Positions 15,719-23,127 of a stretch of 48,989 nucleotides of DNA are shown one piece after another. The DNA lies in contig CAIPAY010000043.1 of the NCBI GenBank assembly GCA_903863195.1, forward strand, positions 1-48,989. Reading direction: 5' to 3'. The notes under the pieces are model-generated. The model was not told the DNA's origin. It worked only from the letters and a program-made list of their open reading frames with translations, and made no database searches. The stretch comes from an uncultured Holophagaceae bacterium. GTDB lineage: Bacteria; Acidobacteriota; Holophagae; Holophagales; Holophagaceae. Made by a program: the position numbers and the translations under genes. The number at the start of each line of letters is the position of its first letter. Positions within the stretch are counted from its first letter, which is position 1.

Positions 15719-16493
15719 GGATGGAGAGGAGGGGATAGGAGGGGGTGCCACACTTGTAATTTCATGCGTAGAATCAATCCAATCAATATCTACAAAAAGT
15801 CATGGCATTCTACAATTCAGGTTTCCTAATCGTGCGACACAATTCTCAGATTCAAATCCAGCCCCACCGCTGACCCCAACCGACTGCAAGCACGCGACGG
15901 TCCGGAAAACCGAAATCACTGAGTATTCAGAGATCCGGTGTAGTTGACCAGACCTAGGCGCATCCCCGAGCGGGCTCCTAAATGGCCAGGAATGCCCCCC
16001 GGTAGCAATCATCAAGGCCATGGAGGCCGTACTGCCTCTTTGAATGCTTGGTAGCACTGGACGCCGCCGGAACAGTTCCATGGTCAAGGCTATTCGACCG
16101 TGTCGGATTCGACCCGGCAATTGACCACCTGTTCGACTGTGTTCGACTCTCCAACTCGCCCGCATTCGATCGGAACCTGTCTGCTGGTCCTTCGCCCACC
16201 AGATCTGACAGTTCGCAATCGCCGAGGTGATCCAGAAGCCTGCAAAGACGTCTCAAATGGCATCTGGTTGGCGTCAACCAGAATTCACCCTTCTCCTTGT
16301 AATTGTCTCAGGCACTGGCCTTCTTGGTGAGCAGCCAAGCGCCGCCCTTCTAGGTCGCACCCAAATCCGGTCCTTGCCTTTGGGCGAGTCGAGGGTCTTG
16401 GGCACAGGGTCCACATTGATCTTCCAGTTTAAGGCCCGCTGTGATTGACGAATTTATAACAGCGCCCACCCGCTTGGTGCGCCCGTGCCTAGA
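15719..16493 (+). other. 775-bp stretch with no supported gene
   Basis: Short open frames occur on both strands but none has a ribosome site with plausible protein composition. Around 16092-16150 there are irregular repeats of a TTCGAC core (ATTCGACCG, GGATTCGACC, GTTCGACTG, GTTCGACTC). On the reverse strand these resemble the 25-bp repeat unit at 10.2 kb. The HNH gene ends just to the right. The stretch looks like decayed or regulatory mobile-element DNA. Confidence 0.5.
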
Positions 16494-17477
16494 TCACTCA
16501 TCTGCGCCAGAGGGGCGGTATGCCATTGCAAAATCAAGCAGGTCTCTGTTTATAGCCTCGTGGTGTGGCGCACAGTGCGCTTCACGATGGCAATTTGGAC
16601 AGAGAGCAACACAATTCCAGACACGGTCACTCGTTCCAACTCCAAGAATGTGGTGGACATCCAAGAATCCAGGGAAGTCCCTCGCTTGGCGGCATCCCCT
16701 TCTTTCACAGGTCCCATTAGACCGAAGAACGACTGCTTTGCGAACCCTAGGGTCCCTCGGGAAGCCAGATTTCATTTGCGTCATCCTGGCAGTCTCATCT
16801 CTCCCCAACGAATAAGGATCGAAGGAGCAATCATCGAATGAATCGTTGGTGGTGTCCGTTGAGTTGGTGATCCTGGGCGAGTCACATATGTCGATCACGC
16901 CAGACCAACCCCACAAGGCATCCGCAACCGCGTGGGCGTCTTGGCTGCGTTCGTCCTGAAGCCAAATGGTTGGGCTGGACCCGTTCATCGCATGGTTCTT
17001 CTTGATGCGCCCCATCTTCCCTTCACGGATAAGGCTTGCACTAACATCTCTCTGCCGCATCCAGATGGGCATCAGTTGGTCCCTGGGGATGAGCGCAGCG
17101 AATACGAACTGCGGATCCTCGTACTGAACGATGAGGGTATGGGTATTGCCTTCCCTGATGTCATGGTCCTTGATAAAACTGAGGGTGCCCTCCCAGTCCC
17201 CATCAACCAGATGCGCCCTGAGTTGGGCAGCAGCGTAGGTGCGTTCCCGATCATTTCCCTTTTGCCTCCGCCAGCACAAACGCACGCGCATCTTGATACG
17301 AGTTCCCTCTGGGGTCTCAGCGGAAATCGCTTGAGACACTGCTGTTCCAGAGACGGTTCTCTGGTCTTGCATAACTCTGTAGCCATGTTCCAAGAGAAAG
17401 GGCACCACTGCGTCTCGAGTTTCTGCCTCGGCCTCCAAGCTAGCTTGAGATCGGAATGCCCTTTTGATTTCGCTCAT
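16494..17477 (-). CDS. HNH endonuclease domain protein
   Basis: This 327-residue protein is preceded by an AGGTGA site. The C-terminal domain (about residues 245-310) is an HNH/McrA-like nuclease: a zinc pair in TCERRGC, the catalytic stretch LDVHHILGVG, then VWNCVALCPNCHREAH with the second zinc pair and last His. The N-terminal 200 residues are not recognised; they contain MRVRLCWRR and a strand-rich middle (HTLIVQYEDPQFVFAALIP), perhaps a DNA-recognition or nucleotide-sensing domain. No methyltransferase gene is adjacent. A modification-dependent restriction role, as for solitary McrA-type enzymes, is plausible. Position between the relaxase operon and the integrase is typical for element-borne defence. 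Confidence 0.72.
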   Translation of the reverse strand: MSEIKRAFRSQASLEAEAETRDAVVPFLLEHGYRVMQDQRTVSGTAVSQAISAETPEGTRIKMRVRLCWRRQKGNDRERTYAAAQLRAHLVDGDWEGTLSFIKDHDIREGNTHTLIVQYEDPQFVFAALIPRDQLMPIWMRQRDVSASLIREGKMGRIKKNHAMNGSSPTIWLQDERSQDAHAVADALWGWSGVIDICDSPRITNSTDTTNDSFDDCSFDPYSLGRDETARMTQMKSGFPRDPRVRKAVVLRSNGTCERRGCRQARDFPGFLDVHHILGVGTSDRVWNCVALCPNCHREAHCAPHHEAINRDLLDFAMAYRPSGADE

Positions 17478-17666
17478 GCGATCACCTGCGGAGTTTGGGA
17501 TTTCATTCCATGATGCCCTCGCTTCCCAGGTTCAGGTTGCAGGAAGGCTCCGGGGAATGTGTAGCGATCTCCAGCCAGGGGCCGAGGGCACGGAACGGAG
17601 CGCCGGTCCTCTGGGTTATGGCGGAGGTTGCAATGACCTTCGCTCATGGCAAGCAAAGCCAGAGCA

Positions 17667-19013
17667 TCACTTCCCGTTTCCCTGCTTGATGGCCAGCGTC
17701 TCCACGGGTGTCCCGTCGTGGATGCCCAGCTTGGGGGCCAGCGCCCGGATCGCGTCAGCCATGGCAGAAGGCGCCAGGTGGCCGTAGTGCTTCTCCACCA
17801 TCCGAGTATCCGAGTGCCCGAGCTGCGCGGCGACAAACGCAAGAGGCACCCCGTTGTTCACCAGGCCGGAGGCGTGGGTATGGCGCAATTCGTGGAACGT
17901 GAGGGTCGCGAGCTTGGCGGCCTCGCAGGCCTCCTTCATGCACCGGGCCGGTTCTGACTTGCGCCAGGGACGGTTCAACTTGGGGCTTGTCCAGTTCCGG
18001 GTTTCGTTGGACTCACGCAGGAACATGGGTTCGTCGGGGAGCCGTCCCGCTGTGAGGGCCTTGAAGTAGATCTGCCCTTCCTCCGTCAGCACCACATAGC
18101 GCGGGTGCGGGTTGTTCTTGGAGGGGGCGATGTAGATCTTTCCGTTCGGCGCGTTGAAGTCTGAGTTCACCAAGCGCGACAGCTCGCCGAAGCGCGCTCC
18201 CGTGAACAGCCCCCCCTGGACGAGGCGTCGGAAGTCTGGCGGGCAGACATTCACCAGCCGCTGGGCCTCCTCGGGTGTAAGGAACCGCTGCCGGGAGGCC
18301 GTGGTGCCTTCAAAGGGTTTCACTTCGCGCCAGGCTTCCGCGTTGGCCCGGGTCATGCCGCGATGCTTCACGAAGTTCAGGATGGCCTTCAGTGCGGCCA
18401 GGATGCGGTTGGCGGTGGCCCTGCGGGCGCGCTTCTGGTCATCGGTGACTGGAGCCGGCCTGGAGGCGGGTTGCTCGCCTTTCCTGGTGCGAACGCGGGC
18501 TGGAGCCTTGGCCAGCGCCGCGTGCCATTTCTCGATCTTCCATTGCGTGAGGTCGGCGACCTTGCAGGCGCCGAAGGCGGGAAGGATGTGGGCAGTGACA
18601 TTCAGTTTGGTGGAGGCGATGCTCTTCTTGCCGCGGCGCTCAGCGTCCTCGGCGTAGGCGATCCAGGCCTGCTCCACGGTGAGTGGGCCCAGCCGGTGCG
18701 GTTCTCCCGCGACCGCGGACTTCATCTCCTTGAACCAGTCGCGGGCCTTGTCCTGAGCCTGGTCGAAGGAAAGCACCGTGTCCTCGTTGGCCTCCAGGAA
18801 GTCATCGGCCGTGCCGAGGGCCTGCCTCAGGTACTTCTTCGTATTCATGTCCATGAACCTGGCGCTCCAGGTCCCGGAGGCTCCGCTCTTCGGCCGGTAG
18901 TAGCCGATCGACTGGCCGATCCCGATCGCCGTCCAGTGGGGGTCCTTCTGGGCGGTCAGCTTCAGCCGTTTGCTACGGTTCTCAAACTTGTTGACCTCTT
19001 TATTCCTGACCAT
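17667..19013 (-). CDS. Tyrosine site-specific integrase
   Basis: This 448-residue phage/island-type integrase has an arm-binding N-terminus (residues 1-110), a SAM-like core-binding domain and a C-terminal catalytic domain. Catalytic residues are visible: Arg in FTGARFGELSRL, His and Arg in TFHELRHTHASG, His in QLGHSDTRMV and the nucleophilic Tyr in EKHYGHL. I chose the ATG at 19013 since a GGAGG lies five bases before it; an ATG four codons upstream is the alternative. It is transcribed away from the tRNA-Glu fragment 140 bases to its right, the standard layout for an element integrated at a tRNA 3' end. It should catalyse integration and, with an excisionase such as the HTH proteins upstream, excision. 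Confidence 0.92.
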   Translation of the reverse strand: MVRNKEVNKFENRSKRLKLTAQKDPHWTAIGIGQSIGYYRPKSGASGTWSARFMDMNTKKYLRQALGTADDFLEANEDTVLSFDQAQDKARDWFKEMKSAVAGEPHRLGPLTVEQAWIAYAEDAERRGKKSIASTKLNVTAHILPAFGACKVADLTQWKIEKWHAALAKAPARVRTRKGEQPASRPAPVTDDQKRARRATANRILAALKAILNFVKHRGMTRANAEAWREVKPFEGTTASRQRFLTPEEAQRLVNVCPPDFRRLVQGGLFTGARFGELSRLVNSDFNAPNGKIYIAPSKNNPHPRYVVLTEEGQIYFKALTAGRLPDEPMFLRESNETRNWTSPKLNRPWRKSEPARCMKEACEAAKLATLTFHELRHTHASGLVNNGVPLAFVAAQLGHSDTRMVEKHYGHLAPSAMADAIRALAPKLGIHDGTPVETLAIKQGNGK

Positions 19014-19151
19014 TAGGTCCTCCATCCGTAATTTATCCGTATTTCACGTCCCCAAATGCCTCCGATCACCATGGGACACTATTTTTGTAACTCACGCAAT
19101 ATCTTATTTTTGAATCGTCCGGAACTGAACGTTTAAACAGTATTTAACAAT

Positions 19152-19195
19152 CTTTCACGGCGGTAACACGGGTTCAAATCCCGTTAGCCCTACCA
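19152..19195 (+). other. 3' fragment of tRNA-Glu: integrase attachment site
   Basis: The 44 bases from the anticodon loop to CCA match tRNA-Glu(UUC): CTTTCACGGCGGTAAC covers the anticodon TTC, the 3' anticodon stem and the variable loop. The T arm (ACGGGTTCAAATCCCGT) and the acceptor end TAGCCCTACCA follow. The 5' half (acceptor, D arm, 5' anticodon stem) is absent; the bases before it are AT-rich and unrelated. A break in the anticodon loop is a classic crossover point for tyrosine integrases. The intact gene should lie at the other end of the element, outside this window. Confidence 0.85.
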
Positions 19196-19197
19196 GA

Positions 19198-19237
19198 ACG
19201 AAAGAGGCGACCGCGCGTTGGCGGTCGCCTCTTTCGT
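19198..19237 (+). terminator. Hairpin terminator behind the tRNA-Glu fragment
   Basis: A perfect 17-bp stem (ACGAAAGAGGCGACCGC paired with its complement at 19221-19237) closes a GCGTTG loop. It begins three bases after CCA, so it is the original terminator of the tRNA-Glu gene and belongs to the chromosomal side of the junction. The T tract after the stem is short. Confidence 0.75.
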
Positions 19238-19318
19238 TTGGGTAGTAATGTGTGGAGCTGCGCTCCCACCTGTGTCCCGCGCTCCTCGCCGTGCTGAGGC
19301 GCCGCGGGGTGAGCCCAG

Positions 19319-19516
19319 CTACTTCTTGGTCCCGCAGGTGTTCATACCCACGAGGGGGTAGAGCGGGCAGAAGCTGAAGGCTGCGGTGAGCAGGGCGACG
19401 AGGCCGAGGAGCCCGAAGTAGCGGGCCTTGCCTTCGAGCAGGAAGAAGAGGCTCAGGAGCGCCACACCTGCGACGAGGCGGACGATCCTGTCTACGGATC
19501 CGACGTTGGCTTGCAT
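19319..19516 (-). CDS. DUF2892-type small membrane protein
   Basis: This 65-residue protein has an AGGAGG site before its ATG. It matches the YgaP-like transmembrane domain: N-terminal NVGSVDRIVRLVAG, a hydrophobic helix (VALLSLFFLLEG), a second helix (LGLVALLTAAFSFCPLYPL) and the typical C-terminal FCPLYPLVGMNTC. Cysteines in the C-terminal half are usual for the family. In other bacteria this domain often accompanies rhodanese or sulfur-transfer genes, which fits the SQR gene divergent to it. Its function is unknown. Confidence 0.85.
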   Translation of the reverse strand: MQANVGSVDRIVRLVAGVALLSLFFLLEGKARYFGLLGLVALLTAAFSFCPLYPLVGMNTCGTKK

Positions 19517-19662
19517 GGTTCCTCCTGAGATTGGAATCCACCAGGGATTCGGCAGGCTGTGATTTTACCGTGAAAGCGTGGCATAAAAATTAATTCTATT
19601 CTTTAACTAAATAGGCATACAATCCACAAACCAATCAACCAGCATTCACCCCCGGAGGCTTC

Positions 19663-21123
19663 ATGTCTCGACCCCGCGTGGTCATCCTCGGCGCCGGCGT
19701 GGCCGGCCATACCAGCGCCGCCTTCCTCAAGAAGTGGTTCGGCCGGGAGGCGGAGGTGGTCGTCATCTCTCCCCGCCCCGACTACAACTGGATCCCATCC
19801 AACATCTGGGTGGGCGTGGGTCTGCTCAAGGCTTCCCAAGTGATGTTCTCCCTGCCGCCGGTCTACGCCAGGAATGGCATCACCTTCCACCAGGCCAAGG
19901 CGACGGTCCTGCATCCCGAGGGCGAGGGCGAGGACACCACCCCCTTCGTGGAGGCCGAGTCCACCCTGGAGGGCCACGCCGGGGAGCGTCTCCGCGTGCC
20001 CTACGACTACCTGATCAACGCCACGGGGCCGAAGCTGTCCTTCGAGTCCACGCCAGGGCTGGGACCCAAGGGACACAGCCTGTCGGTCTGCACCGCGCCC
20101 CATGCGACGGAGGCTTCCGCCGCCCTGGATGAGGCTGTGGCCCGGATGAAGAAGGGCGATCGGCAGCGCTTCCTGGTGGGCACTGGCCATGGCACCTGCA
20201 CCTGCCAGGGTGCCGCCTTCGAGTACATCGTGAACCTCGAGTTCGAGCTGCGGGCGCGGGGGGTCCGCAACCTGGCCGACATCACCTACCTCACCAATGA
20301 GTTCGAGCTGGGCGACTTCGGCATGGACGGCATCCACATCCGCCGCGGAGGCTACGTCACGCCCAGCAACATCATGACGGAGTCTCTGTTCGCGGAGCGG
20401 GGCCTGCGCTGGGTCACCCAGGCCCACGTGCAGGGCCTCGAGGCAGGCCGCGCTTCCCTGGAGTTCCTCGATGGCAGCGAGGGCGAAGAGCGCTTCGACA
20501 TGGCCATGCTGCTGCCGCCCTTCAAGGGCGTGGGATTGCAGGCCCTGGATCGCCAGGGCGCCGACATCACCGACCGGCTCTTCGCGCCCTCGGGCTTCAT
20601 GAAGGTCGATGCGGACTATCAGGCCAAGCCCTTCGAGGCCTGGCGGGCTTCCGACTGGCCCAGCACCTACCAGTCCCCGGCCTATCCGAACCTCTTTGCG
20701 GCGGGGATCGCCTTCGCCCCGCCCCACCCGGTCTCCCGGCCCCGGCAGAGCCCCAAGGGCACCAACATCACGCCGGCGCCACCTCGCACGGGCATGCCGA
20801 GTGCCATGATCGGCAAGGCCGTGGCCCGGAGCATCTACGACATGGTCTGGGGCGCAAAGCGGCCCACCCACACCGCCTCCATGGCCGAGATCGGCGCAGC
20901 CTGCGTAGCCTCGGCGGGGTCCAACCCCTTCAAGGGGACGGCTGCCTCCATCACGGTGTTCCCCATCGTTCCCGATTTCGAGCGCTATCCCGAGTACGGC
21001 CGAGACCTGAACCACACCTTCGGCGAGATCGGCCTGGCGGGGCACTGGATCAAGATCCTGCTCCACCACCTCTTCCTCTACAAGGCGAAGATGCGCACCT
21101 TCTGGTCCCTCATTCCGGAGTAA
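19663..21123 (+). CDS. sqr: Sulfide:quinone oxidoreductase-like flavoprotein
   Basis: This 486-residue FAD protein of the SQR/FCSD family oxidises sulfide to sulfane sulfur and passes electrons to membrane quinone. The FAD-binding motif VVILGAGVAGHTSA lies at residues 5-18, and YDYLINATGPKL marks the second FAD contact. Cysteines for the sulfide site are in GHGTCTCQGAAFE near 177 and in SVCTAP near 145, with another in GAACVAS near 417. The C-terminal stretch WIKILLHHLFLYKAKM is the amphipathic membrane anchor common in SQR. A GGAGG site precedes the ATG. The exact SQR type cannot be fixed by eye. A 56-residue gene follows after three bases, and the sigma-54 regulator gene comes next, suggesting a sulfur-linked locus. 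Confidence 0.82.
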   Translation: MSRPRVVILGAGVAGHTSAAFLKKWFGREAEVVVISPRPDYNWIPSNIWVGVGLLKASQVMFSLPPVYARNGITFHQAKATVLHPEGEGEDTTPFVEAESTLEGHAGERLRVPYDYLINATGPKLSFESTPGLGPKGHSLSVCTAPHATEASAALDEAVARMKKGDRQRFLVGTGHGTCTCQGAAFEYIVNLEFELRARGVRNLADITYLTNEFELGDFGMDGIHIRRGGYVTPSNIMTESLFAERGLRWVTQAHVQGLEAGRASLEFLDGSEGEERFDMAMLLPPFKGVGLQALDRQGADITDRLFAPSGFMKVDADYQAKPFEAWRASDWPSTYQSPAYPNLFAAGIAFAPPHPVSRPRQSPKGTNITPAPPRTGMPSAMIGKAVARSIYDMVWGAKRPTHTASMAEIGAACVASAGSNPFKGTAASITVFPIVPDFERYPEYGRDLNHTFGEIGLAGHWIKILLHHLFLYKAKMRTFWSLIPE

Positions 21124-21126
21124 GCC

Positions 21127-21297
21127 ATGGCCCCCGAGAGAACCCCCTTCGACCAGGGCCGCCGGGCCCAGATCGTCTTCGCCACCAAGCCCACGGACTT
21201 CACCAAGGGCCTCCGCACCAGCATCCTCTGGCAGCTGATCCGCTTCGCCGTGATCAACCTCAAGATGATTCGGATCATCCGCAAGAGCCACCACTGA
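21127..21297 (+). CDS. Small protein (56 aa) following SQR
   Basis: An ATG three bases after the SQR stop opens a 56-codon frame. The sequence begins MAPERTPFDQGRRAQIVFAT and ends with an amphipathic or membrane-associated helix (ILWQLIRFAVINLKMIRIIRKSHH is split hydrophobic/basic). The tight spacing argues for translation with SQR. It may be a membrane-attachment or assembly partner of SQR; the function is inferred from position only. Confidence 0.65.
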   Translation: MAPERTPFDQGRRAQIVFATKPTDFTKGLRTSILWQLIRFAVINLKMIRIIRKSHH

Positions 21298-21372
21298 GGG
21301 ACAAGCGGACAGTGGGCTGGAATGCCGCAGGTCATAACCTCCCGCTGACCCCAGACCGAGAGCATTTGGCAC

Positions 21373-21388
21373 TGCATAATGCAATGCA
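21373..21388 (+). promoter_or_regulatory. TGCA-N3-TGCA palindrome at regulator start
   Basis: TGCATAATGCA followed by ATGCA lies 11 bases before the chosen ATG of the sigma-54 activator. The same 11-bp TGCA-N3-TGCA pattern recurs twice downstream of the gene, before the target operon. It is a likely binding site of the activator, giving autoregulation. Confidence 0.5.
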
Positions 21389-21398
21389 GGGGGCCGCC

Positions 21399-22760
21399 AT
21401 GAAGTATTTCGCCCGCAAGGGACCACCAGGCGCCGCCTCGGCCACGCTCTCCCTGGACCTCCGCACGATCCTGGACTCCATCAACGATGGCGTCTTCACC
21501 GTGGACGACGACTTCCGCATCACGTCGTTCAACCGGGCCGCCGCCGAGATCATCGGCATGCCGCCCGAGCAGGCTCTGGGCCAGCAGTGCTGGAAGGTCT
21601 TCAACGCGGACATCTGCGAGGGCTCCTGCGCCCTCAAGGAGACCATGACCACCGGGTCGCCCCTGCTCAACAAGCACGTGAACATCCACACGGCCGCCCA
21701 GAAGAAGGTCTCCATCAGCGTGAGCACGGCCCTGCTGCGCGACCAGACCGGCAAGGTGGTGGGCGGCGTCGAGTCCTTCCGCGACCTGACCCTGGTGGAA
21801 GAGCTACGGAAGGCCGTGGAAGGCCGCGCCAGCTTCCAGCACATGACCTCGGCCAACCACCAGATGTGGGAGATCTTCAAACTCATGCCCCTCATCGCCC
21901 AGAGCGACAGCACGGTGCTGATCCAGGGCGAGAGCGGCACCGGCAAGGAGCTCATGGCCCGGGCCATCCACGACCTCAGCGCCCGGGCCCGGAAGCCCCT
22001 GGTCACGCTCAACTGCGGGGCCCTGCCCGACACCCTGCTCGAGGCAGAGCTGTTCGGCCACAAGGCGGGGGCCTTCACGGATGCCAAGCGGGACCGCAAG
22101 GGGCGCATCGCCGCCGCCGAGGGCGGCACGCTGTTCCTGGATGAGATCGGTGACATCTCGCCGGCGCTCCAGGTCCGCCTCCTCCGCGTCCTGCAGGAAC
22201 GGACCTACGAGCCGCTGGGCTCCAGCGACTCGCTGAAGGCGAACGTCCGCTTCCTCGCGGCCACCCACCGCGATCTCCGCACCGAGGTCAAAGAGGGTCG
22301 CTTCCGGGAGGACCTGTTCTACCGGCTGAACGTCATGCAGATTGCAATCCCCCCCCTGCGGGAGCGGAAGGAAGACATCCCCGCCCTGGCCCACCGGTTC
22401 CTGGACCGCCAGACCGCCCTCCACGGCAAACAGCTCCAGGGCTTCAGCCCCGAAGCCATGGATCACTTGATGCGCCACGCCTGGCCCGGCAACATCCGGG
22501 AGCTGGAGAATGCGGTAGAACATGCCTTCGTGCTCTGCCGACAGGGCCAGATCCGGCCCCAGGACCTGCCGGCCGCCCTGCAGGATGCGGCCTCCGGGCC
22601 CCTCTCCGAAGGCGGCACCTTCAGAAGCAAAGACTTGCGCAGCCAGGAGATGGCCTCCATTCAGGCCGCCCTGGAGCGCCACGCCGGGAACCGGACCGCT
22701 GCGGCGCGGGAGCTGGGGATCCACCCCACCACCCTGTGGCGCAAGCTCCGCCGTACCTGA
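21399..22760 (+). CDS. Sigma-54-dependent activator, PAS-AAA+-Fis HTH
   Basis: This is a 453-residue enhancer-binding protein. An N-terminal PAS domain (about 22-130) starts ILDSINDGVFTVDDDFRI and contains CWKVFNADICEGSC, so a redox or metal cofactor bound by the cysteines is conceivable. The AAA+ domain has Walker A GESGTGKE near 175, a GAFTDA variant of the sigma-54 contact loop GAFTGA near 224, Walker B GGTLFLDEIG and sensor FREDLFYRLNV. The C-terminal Fis-type HTH (ERHAGNRTAAARELGIHPTTLWRKL) binds the enhancer. I chose the ATG at 21399, with a GGGGG stretch upstream, rather than the distant GTG at 21312. It lies between SQR and the octaheme-cytochrome operon on the same strand and most likely activates the operon promoter at 22882. 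Confidence 0.88.
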   Translation: MKYFARKGPPGAASATLSLDLRTILDSINDGVFTVDDDFRITSFNRAAAEIIGMPPEQALGQQCWKVFNADICEGSCALKETMTTGSPLLNKHVNIHTAAQKKVSISVSTALLRDQTGKVVGGVESFRDLTLVEELRKAVEGRASFQHMTSANHQMWEIFKLMPLIAQSDSTVLIQGESGTGKELMARAIHDLSARARKPLVTLNCGALPDTLLEAELFGHKAGAFTDAKRDRKGRIAAAEGGTLFLDEIGDISPALQVRLLRVLQERTYEPLGSSDSLKANVRFLAATHRDLRTEVKEGRFREDLFYRLNVMQIAIPPLRERKEDIPALAHRFLDRQTALHGKQLQGFSPEAMDHLMRHAWPGNIRELENAVEHAFVLCRQGQIRPQDLPAALQDAASGPLSEGGTFRSKDLRSQEMASIQAALERHAGNRTAAARELGIHPTTLWRKLRRT

Positions 22761-22769
22761 GCGAGGCAC

Positions 22770-22814
22770 TGCAATCTGCATGAATCGAGGTCTTAAAGAG
22801 GACTGCAAATTGCA
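22770..22814 (+). promoter_or_regulatory. Two enhancer palindromes (TGCA-N3-TGCA)
   Basis: TGCAATCTGCA at 22770-22780 and TGCAAATTGCA at 22804-22814 share the 11-bp pattern found before the activator gene. Their centres are 34 bp apart and lie about 107 and 73 bp upstream of the -24 element. That is the usual location of upstream activator sequences for sigma-54 systems. They probably bind the Fis-type HTH of the adjacent activator. Confidence 0.6.
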
Positions 22815-22849
22815 ATTCTTATATCACTATTTGGTTGATCATAAATATT

Positions 22850-22862
22850 CAAATAATTGATA
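22850..22862 (-). promoter_or_regulatory. IHF-like site between enhancer and promoter
   Basis: Reverse strand TATCAATTATTTG fits the IHF consensus WATCAANNNNTTR at every fixed position, within a locally AT-rich stretch. It sits between the enhancer palindromes and the -24/-12 promoter, where DNA bending is needed. AT-rich DNA makes chance matches easier. Confidence 0.45.
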
Positions 22863-22881
22863 TCATTGTAGTTTTTCAAAT

Positions 22882-22896
22882 TGGCCTTGCAATTGC
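22882..22896 (+). promoter_or_regulatory. Sigma-54 (-24/-12) promoter of octaheme operon
   Basis: TGGCCT-N5-TTGC matches the consensus TGGCAC-N5-TTGC with the exact 12-base GG to GC spacing. It lies 232 bases before the first gene of the operon and directly behind a sigma-54 activator gene. Confidence 0.68.
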
Positions 22897-22994
22897 ATTT
22901 GAAGGGTTAGTTGGGGTGGCTTTACAGCCCCAGCCGTTCATGGACCCGGCCCCCTGGGCTATCCGTCCACCCCCCAGCCCGGAAGGTCCGTGAG

Positions 22995-23014
22995 GACGGT
23001 CCCCTTGGACCGTC
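22995..23014 (+). promoter_or_regulatory. Stem-loop in the operon leader
   Basis: A perfect 8-bp stem GACGGTCC/GGACCGTC closes a CCTT loop, inside a GC-rich leader of about 220 bases between the predicted transcription start and the first gene. No U tract follows. It may stabilise the message or hold a control element; no known riboswitch was recognised. Confidence 0.45.
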
Positions 23015-23127
23015 GCCCGGGGTCTGCCGGATCACCCCTTCAAGAACTCCCGAGTGCCGCTGCCAGACACGGCTGAGCCGTCTCTGCCCAGGGTCTGCCC
23101 GGGGCCTGCCCCACCCCGGAGGTTGTC

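Noticed and set aside
15800-16277. Short minus-strand open frames of about 100-120 codons
   Set aside because: No ribosome sites, no motif, and mutual overlap in different phases; most likely non-coding decayed DNA.
19155-19541. Arg/Pro-rich minus-strand frame over the tRNA fragment and the DUF2892 gene
   Set aside because: It is read out of phase with the DUF2892 gene and through the tRNA-Glu remnant; it is not a protein gene.
21367-21382. Second sigma-54 promoter before the activator gene
   Set aside because: TGGCAC is present, but the GG to GC distance is 13 instead of 12 and no proper TTGC follows; the palindrome explains the sequence better.
19603-21426. Long open frame of about 600 codons on the minus strand, opposite SQR
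   Set aside because: It is a shadow of the GC-rich codon pattern of SQR; its translation is low-complexity (Gly, Glu, His, Leu) with no motif and no ribosome site.
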